A stretch of DNA of 64,000 nucleotides, taken from contig NZ_JAJKFK010000011.1 in the NCBI RefSeq assembly GCF_021653975.1, forward strand, positions 9,627 through 73,626. The letters run 5' to 3'. Position 1 is the first letter of the stretch. Each line of letters starts with the position of its first letter. Source of the stretch: Amycolatopsis sp. GM8. GTDB taxonomy: Bacteria > Actinomycetota > Actinomycetes > Mycobacteriales > Pseudonocardiaceae. Under the pieces are notes generated by a model. It was not told the origin of the DNA and ran no database searches. It saw only the letters and a list, made by a program, of their open reading frames with translations. Below are positions 1 to 7,575 of the stretch, piece after piece. The translations under genes and the position numbers were made by a program.

Positions 1-67
1 GGTCCCCCCCCCCCCGCCCGGGGGGGGGGCCCCCCCCCCCTCGGCGGCCCCCCCCCCGCCCGCGCGG
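1..67. other. G/C homopolymer tract at window edge
   Basis: Long runs of C and G with almost no A or T. It looks like a low-quality contig end rather than biology. The following stretch up to the stop of the phosphatase gene holds no convincing gene or RNA. Confidence 0.6.
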
Positions 68-358
68 ATCACTCGGGTGACCAAGCGTGCAACTCAAGTC
101 GTACCTACCTGGACTCGGCGTCCGGCGTCCCGGTACGCAGTCCCTTGACGACAAGCCTCCCGCGGCGCGCTGCGCGTGGGTGCCCGAGGCCCGCGCACGG
201 AGATCTCTCGGGGTGGATCGAGGCTTATCTTCGCCTCGTTCCCTGGCCGACCAGATGTCCGCACTCACTTTGTACCCAGTGACCGCCGTCACTTCAAGGG
301 GTCTGGCGGGTGCACCGGTACAGAGAACTCGATCCGGTGTTAACGGCACGCCCGGCGA

Positions 359-1192
359 TTACGCGCTGTTCGCGCTGCGCTTCCGCCGGGCCAGTCCGTA
401 CCAGGTCACGCCGGCTGCGGCCATCGCCCCGATACCGACGACTCCCACGGCGAACGCGGTGGGTGAGGGCGACGGGATGCGGCTGCGCAGGGAGACGGGA
501 TTGCTGAACGTCAGCACCGGCCACTCGCGCTCGATGGCGACCCGGCGCAGCGCCCGGTCCGGATTGACCGCGAACGGGTGACCGACGACTTCGAGCATCG
601 GCACGTCCGTGCTCGAGTCGGTGTAGGCGAAGCTCGCCGTGAGGTCGTAACCGTGATCGGCGGCCAGCTGCTTCGCCGCGACCGCTTTCTGCTCGCCGTA
701 GCAATAGAACTCGACCTGTCCGGAATACCGGCCGTCGACGATCTCCATCCGTGTCGCGACGCTGCGGGTGGCCCCGAGCATCGCCGCGATCGGACTCACC
801 ACCTCCTCGCCGGCCGCGGACAGCACGATCACATCGTGCCCCCGCTCCTTGTGCGACGCGATCAGCTCCGCCGCCTCCGCGTACACGAGCGGGTCGACGA
901 TGTCGTGCAGCGTCTCGTTCACGATCGCGCGAACCTGGGCCACGTCCCAGCCCGTGCACAGCGCGGAGATCTCGGCGCGCATCCGCTCGGTGCGGTCCTC
1001 GTCGGCGCCGGACAACGAAAACACGAGCTGGGCGTACGCGCTCTTGAGCGCCGCACGCCTGCTGATCAGGCCCTGGCGCAACAGCGGTTTGCTGAACGCG
1101 AGCGCGCTGGAGGACGCGATGATCGTCTTGTCGAGATCGAAGAAAGCCGCGACGCGCGCTGCGCTCGCCGGTGAGCTGATCGTTTCTGCCAC
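359..1192 (-). CDS. HAD-IB family phosphatase (SerB-like), C-terminal membrane anchor
   Basis: The N-terminal DLDKT is HAD motif I with the nucleophile Asp. VLSAAGEE gives motif II, and YTDSSTDVPML carries the late acidic motif, so this is a phosphohydrolase of the HAD-IB group, substrate unknown. The C-terminus has a hydrophobic helix (FAVGVVGIGAMAAAGVTWYG) followed by RRKR, suggesting anchoring with the catalytic domain in the cytoplasm. The frame is open to an ATG at 1294, but the upstream 34 residues look non-coding, so I chose the GTG beginning VAETISSP. It is divergent from ssd, as Rv3661 is from Rv3660c in mycobacteria. Confidence 0.85.
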   Translation of the reverse strand: MAETISSPASAARVAAFFDLDKTIIASSSALAFSKPLLRQGLISRRAALKSAYAQLVFSLSGADEDRTERMRAEISALCTGWDVAQVRAIVNETLHDIVDPLVYAEAAELIASHKERGHDVIVLSAAGEEVVSPIAAMLGATRSVATRMEIVDGRYSGQVEFYCYGEQKAVAAKQLAADHGYDLTASFAYTDSSTDVPMLEVVGHPFAVNPDRALRRVAIEREWPVLTFSNPVSLRSRIPSPSPTAFAVGVVGIGAMAAAGVTWYGLARRKRSANSA

Positions 1193-1382
1193 CTGCTCAG
1201 GATAGAAGCTTCCGGCGCACTGGTTCGTCAGGTGACCACGCACGCGCCGTGGTGAGGGAAAATTCGCTACCACACTTGGAAAACGATTGCTCACGACGTT
1301 ACCGAATTGTGGGCGGTGCAGGCCACACTAAACCGCCGATCGCGGCGTTACAGTATTTGCCATCCGGTGTGTTCACCGGCCT

Positions 1383-1410
1383 GGTTCAGCCCAACCCCCG
1401 AGGCTGAACC
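1383..1410. repeat. 9-bp stem inverted repeat in the HAD/ssd intergenic region
   Basis: GGTTCAGCC and GGCTGAACC form a perfect 9-bp stem with a 10-nt loop. It lies between two divergent genes, so it may be an operator or a transcribed hairpin. There is no T tract, which argues against a classical terminator. Confidence 0.45.
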
Positions 1411-1491
1411 CCTGGCGGTCCCCGTCTCTCCCCCCTGGCGGGGGCCGCCTCTCACCCGGGTCGCATGACGCGATTTCCCATGGCCGCACGG

Positions 1492-1540
1492 CTATCCACA
1501 CGAGCGCCTGAAGTTGTCCACAACACCCCGGTTGTCCACA
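1492..1540. promoter_or_regulatory. Cluster of three DnaA boxes upstream of ssd
   Basis: Two exact copies of the actinobacterial DnaA box TTGTCCACA (1514-1522 and 1532-1540) and one near copy, CTATCCACA (1492-1500), all in one orientation, lie about 95-140 bp before the ssd start. This suggests DnaA binding, either for titration or to link ssd expression to replication. Binding is inferred from sequence only. Confidence 0.6.
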
Positions 1541-1633
1541 GCCAACCCAACTCCATCTTGTCCCCCCAGGCACCCTCAGGCGACGGTGATCCCAGCTCGA
1601 ATTCCTACCGTCAACCGTTTCTGGGGGCCTGAG

Positions 1634-2707
1634 ATGACCGACGTTCGCCCGCTCGTGATCGTGTCCGACGAGACGCTGCTCGACGAAATCCTCCGCCTTG
1701 CCGCCGCCGTCGGCTGCGAGTTCGAACGCGCGCTGGACCTGCGATCGGCAGGCCGTGCCTGGGCGCGCGCCCCGCTGGTACTGATCGACGAAAAGGTGAT
1801 CGAGGGCGAGGTCGAGCTGCCACGCCGGCGAGATGTCCTCCTGCTCACCAAGGGCTCGCCCCCGCCATCCACGTGGGAGCGCGCGTTCGCCGCCGGGGTA
1901 CAGCAAGTGCTTTCCTTGCCCGACGCGGAATCGGCGATCGTCGGCGCACTGGCGGACGTCGCGGAAGGCCCGATCGTGCCCGGTGGCTGCGTCATCGGAG
2001 TACTCGGCGGCCGCGGCGGTGCCGGTGCCTCGATGTTCGCCGCGGCGCTCGGCCTGGCCGCCGGAGACGGCGCCCTGCTGGTCGACTGCGACCCGCTGGG
2101 CGGCGGCCTGGATCTGTTGCTGGGCGCGGAATCCGTCGAAGGAGCGCGGTGGCCGAGCCTCGGGCTCGACGGCGGCCGCATCTCGATGGAGGCGCTCCGT
2201 GGAGCGCTACCCCAGTACGCGCATCGGCACGGCCGGCTCCCCTTCCTCTCCTGCGATCGCGACGGTGCCGGCCCGTCGGCCGACGCGCTCGCGTCCGTTG
2301 TGGACGCCGGCCGCCGTGCGGGCAAGGTCGTGATCTGCGATCTGCCCCGGCACCTGAACTCAGGCATCTGGCCGGTCGTCGACCGGGCCGATCTCCTCGT
2401 CCTGGTGGTACCGGCCGAAGTCCGTGCGTGCGTGTCGGCCAGACGGGTCGTCGACGGCCTGGGCGACCGGGCGGACAAGGTGAAGCTGGTCGTCCGGGGG
2501 CCGGCGCCGGGCGGGCTCGCCCCGCAGGACGCGGCCGAGAGCGTCCGGGTACCACTGCTGACGTCGATGGCCCCGGAGCGGAACCTCGACCGCTGCGTGG
2601 AGAACGGCGAGTTCGCCCCGCGTGCACGGGGCGCCCTGGTCACCGCGGCCCGGATGGTCCTTGCCGAGTTGCGCGGCACCGTGGGCTCTGTCGAGGTGGC
2701 GGCGTGA
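1634..2707 (+). CDS. ssd: Septum site-determining protein Ssd / CpaE-like ATPase
   Basis: A 357-residue MinD/CpaE-superfamily protein. Residues 1-115 form a receiver-like N-terminal region. GVLGGRGGAGAS around residue 123 is a deviant Walker A without the usual lysines, and LLVDCDPLGGGLDLLLG and VVICDLPRHL are the later nucleotide-site motifs. It starts the tad gene set as in mycobacteria, where Ssd is associated with septum formation and the CpaE-like role would be to localise the pilus machinery. The ATG was chosen because MTDVRPLVIVSDE matches a clean domain start; the frame is open further upstream through the DnaA-box region. Confidence 0.85.
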   Translation: MTDVRPLVIVSDETLLDEILRLAAAVGCEFERALDLRSAGRAWARAPLVLIDEKVIEGEVELPRRRDVLLLTKGSPPPSTWERAFAAGVQQVLSLPDAESAIVGALADVAEGPIVPGGCVIGVLGGRGGAGASMFAAALGLAAGDGALLVDCDPLGGGLDLLLGAESVEGARWPSLGLDGGRISMEALRGALPQYAHRHGRLPFLSCDRDGAGPSADALASVVDAGRRAGKVVICDLPRHLNSGIWPVVDRADLLVLVVPAEVRACVSARRVVDGLGDRADKVKLVVRGPAPGGLAPQDAAESVRVPLLTSMAPERNLDRCVENGEFAPRARGALVTAARMVLAELRGTVGSVEVAA

Positions 2708-2910
2708 TGCGCGCTTCCGCCGGTGTCATGCCGAAGCCCCTCGACTTTTGCTTGACCCGCAAGGGTTCCGTCACGAACCCGAAGGTCCCGAAGACCACGC
2801 GAGCCACTACCCGGCGCGCTCGCTCAGCCCTGCCTGAGCGTGCCCTTCGACGCGGAGCCGACTCAGCGCCCACCGACACCGTTCGGCCCGTCGCGGGTGA
2901 TCTCGGATGA
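2707..2910 (+). pseudogene. Short ORF 1 between ssd and tadA: decayed tadA 5' copy plus shared tail
   Basis: A 67-codon frame whose ATG overlaps the ssd stop (TGATG) and whose TGA overlaps the next ATG (ATGA). Its middle (GSVTNPKVPK) resembles the next mini-ORF, and its tail (ATTRRARSALPER ... AGDLG) is almost the same as that tail. It reads as a degenerate N-terminal tadA fragment fused to a repeated tail. No function is recognisable; it could be a translated linker, a relic, or the result of repeat amplification. Confidence 0.5.
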
Positions 2911-3142
2911 CCCCCGAGCTGCTCGAACGAGTCCGCCTTCGGTTAGCGGGCAACGGATCCGCCACGAACCCGACGGTCCCGAAGGTCCCGCGAGCCACTA
3001 CCCGGCGCGCTCGCTCAGCTCTGCCTGAGCGTGCCTTTCACCGCGGAGCCGACTCGGCGCCTGCCAACACTGTTCGGCCCGGCGCGGGTGATCTCGGATG
3101 ACCCCCGAGCTGCTCGAACGAGTCCGCCTTCGATTGGCGGGC
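2761..3142 (+). repeat. 191-bp imperfect tandem duplication covering the tadA start
   Basis: Two units with an exact 191-bp period (2761-2951 and 2952-3142), the second running into tadA. Matches include the 20-bp stretch at the two ATG sites (2907 and 3098) and a long shared block through CCGGCGCGCTCGCTCAG. The differences are scattered substitutions. Confidence 0.9.
2907..3101 (+). pseudogene. Short ORF 2: truncated tadA N-terminus fused to repeated tail
   Basis: Starts MTPELLERVRLRLAGNGSAT, identical at the protein level to the first 20 residues of the real TadA. It then diverges into NPTVPKVPRATTRRARS and the tail ending GAGDLG. The stop overlaps the tadA ATG as ATGA, so translational coupling is possible. 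It carries a rare TTA leucine codon where tadA has TTG. It is out of frame with tadA and therefore not an alternative TadA N-terminus. Confidence 0.6.
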
Positions 3143-4267
3143 AACGGTTCCGCCACCGACTCGGCCGCGGTCGCGGAAGCGATTCGTGCCGAGGCGGGCG
3201 GCCCGGTCGGGCACGCCGAGGTGCTGGACGCACTGCGCCTGTTGCACGACGAGTTCACCGGCGTGGGCCCGCTGGAGGCGCTGCTGGCGGAACCGGGCAC
3301 CACCGACGTCCTCGTCACCGGCGCGGACCAAGTGTGGGCCGACGGCCCGGAAGGCTTGCGGCGTACGGGGATCCGCTTCACGGATGATGAGGCTGTCCGC
3401 CGGTTGGCCCAGCGGCTGGCGGTCGCCGCGGGCCGCCGCCTCGACGACGCACAGCCCTATGTGGACGGTTGGCTGCCCGGCGCGGGCCCGCACGGCCGGG
3501 TGCGGCTGCACGCCGTGCTGCCACCGATCGCCGCCGACGGCACCTGCGTCTCGCTGCGCGTGCTGCGCCCGGCGGTGCATGGTCTCGACGCGCTTCGTGA
3601 CCTAGGCACCTTCGACGACGACGGTGCCCGGCTGGTTCGAGCCGTGGTCGCGGCGCGGCTGGCCTTCCTCGTCACCGGTGGCACGGGAGCCGGCAAGAGC
3701 ACCCTCCTGGCGGCGATGCTGGGTGCGGTCGACCCCGCCGAGCGCATCGTCTGCGTCGAAGACGCCGGCGAGCTGCAGCCGGCGCATCCCCAGTTCGTCC
3801 GGCTGATCGCCCGCCCGCCGAACGTCGAAGGCGCGGGCGAGATCACGTTGCGGGATCTGGTCCGCCAAGCGCTGCGCATGCGCCCGGACCGCCTGGTGGT
3901 CGGCGAGGTGCGTGGAGGCGAGGTCTGTCAACTCCTGAACGCACTGAACACGGGCCACGACGGCGGTGCCTGCACCCTGCACGCAAATTCACCGGCCGAA
4001 GTCCCGGCCCGCCTCGAAGCGCTAGCAGCCCTCGGCGGTCTACCCCGCGCAGCCCTACATAGCCAACTCGCCGCGGCGGTCCAGATCGTCCTGCACATGC
4101 GCCGCACCGCCGACGGCACCCGCCACCTGGCCGAGCTAGCAGCCCTAACCCGAACCGACTACGGCGACGTCCGCGTCGTCTCGGTCTGGACCAATGGCGT
4201 CTGGACCAAACGCCGCCTCCTACTCACGGCCCTACTGGAATCACGAGGAGTGGATTTCCGATGCTGA
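3098..4267 (+). CDS. tadA: TadA/CpaF-type pilus assembly and secretion ATPase
   Basis: A 389-residue PulE/VirB11-family ATPase that would energise assembly of Flp/Tad-type pili at the inner face of the membrane. Walker A is GGTGAGKST (residues 194-202), the Walker B region is DRLVVGEVRGGE, and a His box reads GACTLHANSP. The N-terminal domain (about 1-150) is typical of the family. Base composition becomes strongly C-rich on this strand over the last 250 bp and on into tadB. The stop overlaps the next small frame by 7 bp. Family assignment is firm; the cell-level role is inferred from the operon. Confidence 0.92.
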   Translation: MTPELLERVRLRLAGNGSATDSAAVAEAIRAEAGGPVGHAEVLDALRLLHDEFTGVGPLEALLAEPGTTDVLVTGADQVWADGPEGLRRTGIRFTDDEAVRRLAQRLAVAAGRRLDDAQPYVDGWLPGAGPHGRVRLHAVLPPIAADGTCVSLRVLRPAVHGLDALRDLGTFDDDGARLVRAVVAARLAFLVTGGTGAGKSTLLAAMLGAVDPAERIVCVEDAGELQPAHPQFVRLIARPPNVEGAGEITLRDLVRQALRMRPDRLVVGEVRGGEVCQLLNALNTGHDGGACTLHANSPAEVPARLEALAALGGLPRAALHSQLAAAVQIVLHMRRTADGTRHLAELAALTRTDYGDVRVVSVWTNGVWTKRRLLLTALLESRGVDFRC

Positions 4268-4563
4268 CCACCCGAAATCGAGACTTCTCGCACCACCACC
4301 AAGGAGCGGTCACCGTCGCCCCACTCCGCGCCACAGCCACGTTCCTCACCCGCCCCGCCTCCAACCCCGAGGCACTGTCTCTTGCGGCACTTAGCCCCCA
4401 CGAACGCCGCCACCTCCGACGCCCTGACCGCCGCTTCCTGCCCCCATCCCCACTGCCAGCAGCCCCCCAACTCGGCCCCGCGATCGCCACCGGACCACTG
4501 CTCTTCGCCGTGCTCTGCAACCGCGATTTCTCTGTCCGTCGCTGGGAAGTGTTCGCGTCATGA
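4261..4563 (+). pseudogene. Truncated tadB N-terminal copy A
   Basis: A 100-codon frame. Residues about 43-88 (LAALSPHERRHLRRPDRRF ... LPAAPQLGPAIATGPLLFAVL) align with the TadB N-terminus LTALVPHEPRQPWHPNHRWF ... LPAVALLGPAGAIATALLTFAL. It then ends in a tail, CNRDFSVRRWEVFAS. The first residues (MLTTRNRDFSHHHQGAV) look like the tail of a still older copy. The TGA overlaps the next ATG. It is best described as a decayed 5' duplicate kept open in frame. Confidence 0.6.
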
Positions 4564-4715
4564 CCCTCACCCTGTTCAACACAGCGCCCCGCCGCACGGC
4601 ACTCATGCCCCACGAACACCGCCAGTCCTGCCGCCCTGACTACCGCTGCTCCTACCCCTATCCGCGCCGCCAACGAGATTTCTCATTACGTCGCCGGGGA
4701 GTGTTCGCGTCGTGA
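4560..4715 (+). pseudogene. Truncated tadB N-terminal copy B
   Basis: A 51-codon frame (MTLTLFNTAPRRTALMPHEH ...) homologous to the start of TadB but with an internal deletion, ending in QRDFSLRRRGVFAS. The end of the frame overlaps a GTG start (CGTGA), so it could be translationally coupled. It contains a TTA codon in the tail. Confidence 0.55.
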
Positions 4716-4936
4716 CTCTCACCCTGTTCAGCACAGCGCCCCGCCTTGTCGCACTCGCGCCGCACAAACCTCCCCAGCCCTGCCGCCCTGACCACCGCTG
4801 GTTCCTACCCCACTCCGCGCCGCCAGCAGCCGCCCGACTCGGCCCGGCGGGCGCGGCGACCACCAGCCCACTGGTCTCCGCCGTGCGGCGCAACCGAGAT
4901 TTCCCTCACCGTCCCAGGAGAGCGGTCGCGCCATGA
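4712..4936 (+). pseudogene. Truncated tadB N-terminal copy C
   Basis: A 74-codon frame from GTG. Residues about 12-60 (VALAPHKPPQPCRPDHRWFL ... LGPAGAATTSPLVSAV) match TadB residues 26-71 closely. The tail RRNRDFPHRPRRAVAP replaces the rest of TadB. The stop overlaps the true tadB ATG (ATGA), and the sequence just before that ATG (CCAGGAGAGCGG) supplies the Shine-Dalgarno sequence of tadB. Confidence 0.6.
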
Positions 4937-5694
4937 TCCCCACCCTGCTCACCACCGCAACCGCCCTGCTGATCTGGCCCGCAGCCAGAACTGCAACCAC
5001 CCGCCTGACAGCACTCGTGCCCCACGAACCCCGCCAACCCTGGCATCCAAACCACCGCTGGTTCCTGGCCCTGTCCGCACTCCCGGCAGTCGCCCTACTC
5101 GGTCCTGCCGGCGCGATCGCCACCGCCCTCCTTACCTTCGCGCTCTGGCACCAGCGCAGGTCACGCAAACGAATCCGATCGCAACTCGCGGCGGCGAAAG
5201 CGTTGGCGGAAGCCCTCCGCATCACCGTTGCCGAGCTACGCAACGGCGCGCCGCCGGCGATCGCCGCTGCGGCGGCGGCCGGTGACGCGCCACCCGAAGT
5301 GGCCGCGGCGATGAACGCGCTGGCCACCGCGGCCCGGTTCGGTGTCGAACCCCCGCAACTCCCCGGCGCACAAGGCCAGGTGGCCAAAGCCTGGATCCTC
5401 AGCCGACGGCACGGCCTTCCGCTCGCCGATCTGCTCGACGCGGTTCGCCGCGATGTCGTTGCCAGCACTCGCTTTCTGACCCGGGCCGACGCGAACATGG
5501 CCGGGCCACGGGCCAGCGCGGCGGTACTCGCTTTTCTGCCCGTGGTCGGCGTCCTGCTCGGCGAAGCGGTCGGCGCCGAACCCCTGCACGTCCTGACCGG
5601 CACCGCCGCCGGTCACCTCCTGCTCGTGCTCGGGTCCGCACTGATCCTTGCCGGAGTGGTATGGACCTCTCAGCTCACGAAACTGGCCCGATGA
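4933..5694 (+). CDS. tadB: TadB-like type II secretion F-domain membrane protein
   Basis: A 253-residue platform protein for Tad pilus assembly. Two hydrophobic segments lie near residues 43-72 and two near 190-245. The T2SS-F domain is in the middle to C-terminal part (LPLADLLDAVRRDV ... MAGPRASAAVLAFLPVVGVLLG). It has a good ribosome binding site (AGGAGAG). It follows three truncated copies of its own 5' end and overlaps tadC by ATGA. Confidence 0.88.
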   Translation: MIPTLLTTATALLIWPAARTATTRLTALVPHEPRQPWHPNHRWFLALSALPAVALLGPAGAIATALLTFALWHQRRSRKRIRSQLAAAKALAEALRITVAELRNGAPPAIAAAAAAGDAPPEVAAAMNALATAARFGVEPPQLPGAQGQVAKAWILSRRHGLPLADLLDAVRRDVVASTRFLTRADANMAGPRASAAVLAFLPVVGVLLGEAVGAEPLHVLTGTAAGHLLLVLGSALILAGVVWTSQLTKLAR

Positions 5695-6272
5695 TCAGCA
5701 TGAGCGCCGCACTCGCCGGTCTGGCATTGCTGATCCTGCCCGGACAGGCTGCGGCCCACCTCCGGCTCACCCGGCTCTTCCAACCGGCCGGACCGCGGTT
5801 CAGGCTGCCTCGCCGGCGCCCCAGGGCGAAACCCGACGACCTCGGTCTCGCCGCCACCTGGGATCTGTTCGCCGCCTGCCTGCGAGCCGGACTTCCCGTG
5901 CCCGCCGCGATTTCCGCGGTGATCGACGGACAAGCCGGGCGCGAGGCGGACGCGCTCAGGGCGACGGCCGGTCTGCTCAGCCTGGGCGCCGGTCCGGCGG
6001 AGGCCTGGGCACCCGCCCGTGCGGGCCCCGGCACGGCCGAGCTCGCCAGAGCTGCCCAGCGAACGGCCCGGTCAGGGACCGCGCTCGCCGCGGTCGCCGA
6101 GGAACTGGCCGTCGACCTGCGCCTGTCGATGACGGACAAGGCCGAGGCCGCGGCGCAACGAGCCGGCGTCCTGATCGCCGGACCACTGGCCCTCTGCTTC
6201 CTGCCCGCCTTCCTGTGCCTGGGAGTGGTGCCGGTCGTGGTCGGGCTCGCCACCAGGCTCACCGTTTTCTGA
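5691..6272 (+). CDS. tadC: TadC-like type II secretion F-domain protein
   Basis: A 193-residue F-domain protein with an N-terminal membrane segment (ALAGLALLILPG) and a C-terminal pair (VLIAGPLALCFLPAFLCLGV ... VVVGLATRL). Its domain core LGLAATWDLFAACLRAGLPV is typical. The start is the ATG overlapping the tadB stop; an upstream in-frame ATG would extend into tadB and is less likely. It pairs with TadB as the membrane platform. Confidence 0.85.
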   Translation: MISMSAALAGLALLILPGQAAAHLRLTRLFQPAGPRFRLPRRRPRAKPDDLGLAATWDLFAACLRAGLPVPAAISAVIDGQAGREADALRATAGLLSLGAGPAEAWAPARAGPGTAELARAAQRTARSGTALAAVAEELAVDLRLSMTDKAEAAAQRAGVLIAGPLALCFLPAFLCLGVVPVVVGLATRLTVF

Positions 6273-6305
6273 ACGTCCACAAAGGATCCAACGAAAGGAG
6301 ACAGC

Positions 6306-6533
6306 ATGTTCTGGCAGACACCCGGTCGTCACGCCCGGCGCAAGATCCGATGGTGGCACCGCTGGCGACGACCGGTGCTCATCGCCGACGACGGGATGAG
6401 CACCGCCGAGTACGCGATCGGCACGGTGGCGGCCGCCGCGCTGGCCGCGGTGCTGTACAGCATCGTCACCGGTGACACGGTCACCGCCGGGCTGACCTCG
6501 CTCATCGAGCACGCCCTGTCGGTGAACCTCTGA
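6306..6533 (+). CDS. Flp-type pilin-like small protein (DUF4244)
   Basis: A 75-residue protein with a basic N-terminus, the motif DDGMSTAEYAIGTVAAAALAA and one hydrophobic helix, as in class IVb (Flp) prepilins where the Glu follows the cleavage point. It has a strong AAAGGAGA ribosome binding site. As Rv3656c does in mycobacteria, it sits after TadC and is the likely major pilin. No prepilin peptidase gene is visible in this window. Confidence 0.85.
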   Translation: MFWQTPGRHARRKIRWWHRWRRPVLIADDGMSTAEYAIGTVAAAALAAVLYSIVTGDTVTAGLTSLIEHALSVNL

Positions 6534-6898
6534 TGTCGCCACCGGCGAGGCCCGAGGCCGATCGCGGGGCGGTCACCGTCGAGGCGGCGATCGCGCTGGG
6601 CGCGCTGACCCTCGTGCTCGGCCTGGTCCTCGCCGGTGTCGCGGCGGTGGCGGGACAGCTCCGGTGCGCCGACGCCGCACGGGAAGCCGCCCGCCTCATC
6701 GCCCGCGGCGACCGGCCGCTCGCCGAACAGGCGGTCACCCAGATCGCCCCCGGCGCACGGCTACAGGTCGACCTGACCGGTAACGCGGTCACCGTGGACG
6801 TGACCGCCGAACCGGCCGGCGGGCTGCTGCCCGGCGTACACCTGCGCGGGCATGCCTATGCCCTACTCGAGCCTGGAGCTCCCGATGCTCCGGGATGA
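6533..6898 (+). CDS. TadE-family pseudopilin
   Basis: A 121-residue protein with RGAVTVEAAIALGALTLVLG, the TadE-type N-terminal hydrophobic helix with its Glu, followed by a small extracytoplasmic domain. The ATG overlaps the preceding stop. It is probably a minor pilin. Confidence 0.85.
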   Translation: MSPPARPEADRGAVTVEAAIALGALTLVLGLVLAGVAAVAGQLRCADAAREAARLIARGDRPLAEQAVTQIAPGARLQVDLTGNAVTVDVTAEPAGGLLPGVHLRGHAYALLEPGAPDAPG

Positions 6899-7226
6899 GA
6901 GGGGCTCGGCCACCGTGTGGACCGCCGGGGCCATCGCCGCACTGCTCGCGGTCGCGGGCCTGCTGTTCGCGCTCGGGTCGGCCGTCGTCACCCGGCACCG
7001 AGCGACGGACGCGGCCGACCTCGCGGCGCTGGCCGCGGCCGGCCAGGCCGAGCAGGGAACCAGCGCGGCGTGCGCACAGGCCCGGTCGGTGGCGGAACGG
7101 ATGTCGGTCCGGCTGGTCGGCTGCCGGTTCGAGCAGTGGGACGCGCTTGTCGAAGTCGAGGCCGATGCGCCGGGCGGTCTCGGGGTCGCGTCGGCACACG
7201 CGCGAGCCGGGCCGGTCGCACGATGA
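6885..7226 (+). CDS. Rv3654c-family TadE-like / helicase-associated small secreted protein
   Basis: A 113-residue protein beginning MLRDERGSATVWTAGAIAALLAVAGLL, a TadG/TadE-like hydrophobic helix with the conserved RGSATVW entry. The ATG chosen gives a 14-bp overlap with the previous gene. The central ATDAADLAALAAAGQ is characteristic of the Rv3654c family. It is the last gene of the tad operon. Confidence 0.8.
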   Translation: MLRDERGSATVWTAGAIAALLAVAGLLFALGSAVVTRHRATDAADLAALAAAGQAEQGTSAACAQARSVAERMSVRLVGCRFEQWDALVEVEADAPGGLGVASAHARAGPVAR

Positions 7227-7363
7227 ATGGCATCCGGCAAGACGAACGGTTCCCGCGACGAAGGAGGACGGACGGTCGTCCTCACGCGTCGAGCGGTCGG
7301 CCCGCAGACACACTAGTTGATGCTTTGATTACCAGAACCTGCTGCTAGCAAAGGAAAAACCGC

Positions 7364-7474
7364 ATGACTGATCACTATCGGGCGACACGTGCCGCGCCGT
7401 CCGCCGGGCGCGCGGTGATCGACAAACCGCGTTCGGTGCGGGCGGTGACCCGAGGCTCGCTCGTCGTCCCGTAA
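7364..7474 (+). CDS. Possible 36-residue small ORF
   Basis: ATG preceded by AAAGGAAAAACCGC, a good ribosome binding site in an otherwise gene-free stretch of about 350 bp. The peptide is basic (MTDHYRATRAAPSAGRAVID ...) and matches nothing I recognise. It may be a leader or chance. Confidence 0.25.
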   Translation: MTDHYRATRAAPSAGRAVIDKPRSVRAVTRGSLVVP

Positions 7475-7575
7475 CGGCCGGTTGTCGACCGCCCACTACC
7501 GGCACTCTGCAAATTGCCCTTTATTTGGATCAGAAGCCACCACGGGCGGTGGAAAGAACGAGGAGTTGTTGACGG

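Larger units (their letters stand above)
4261..4932 (+). repeat. Tandem decayed repeats of the tadB 5' region
   Basis: Three serial copies of the first 150-230 bp of tadB, each closed by a tail containing a variant of CAACCGAGATTTC followed by a purine-rich Shine-Dalgarno-like segment. Copies of the tail motif sit near 4276, 4518, 4668 and 4890. The block is very C-rich and G-poor on the + strand. Confidence 0.8.

Noticed and set aside
1..67. G/C tract considered as a telomere or recombination signal
   Set aside because: Only homopolymer runs at the very edge of the window, most simply a poor-quality end.
2761..3142. Tandem 191-bp units considered as an IS or MITE
   Set aside because: No inverted ends and no target duplication; the unit includes the start of tadA itself, so it is a local duplication.
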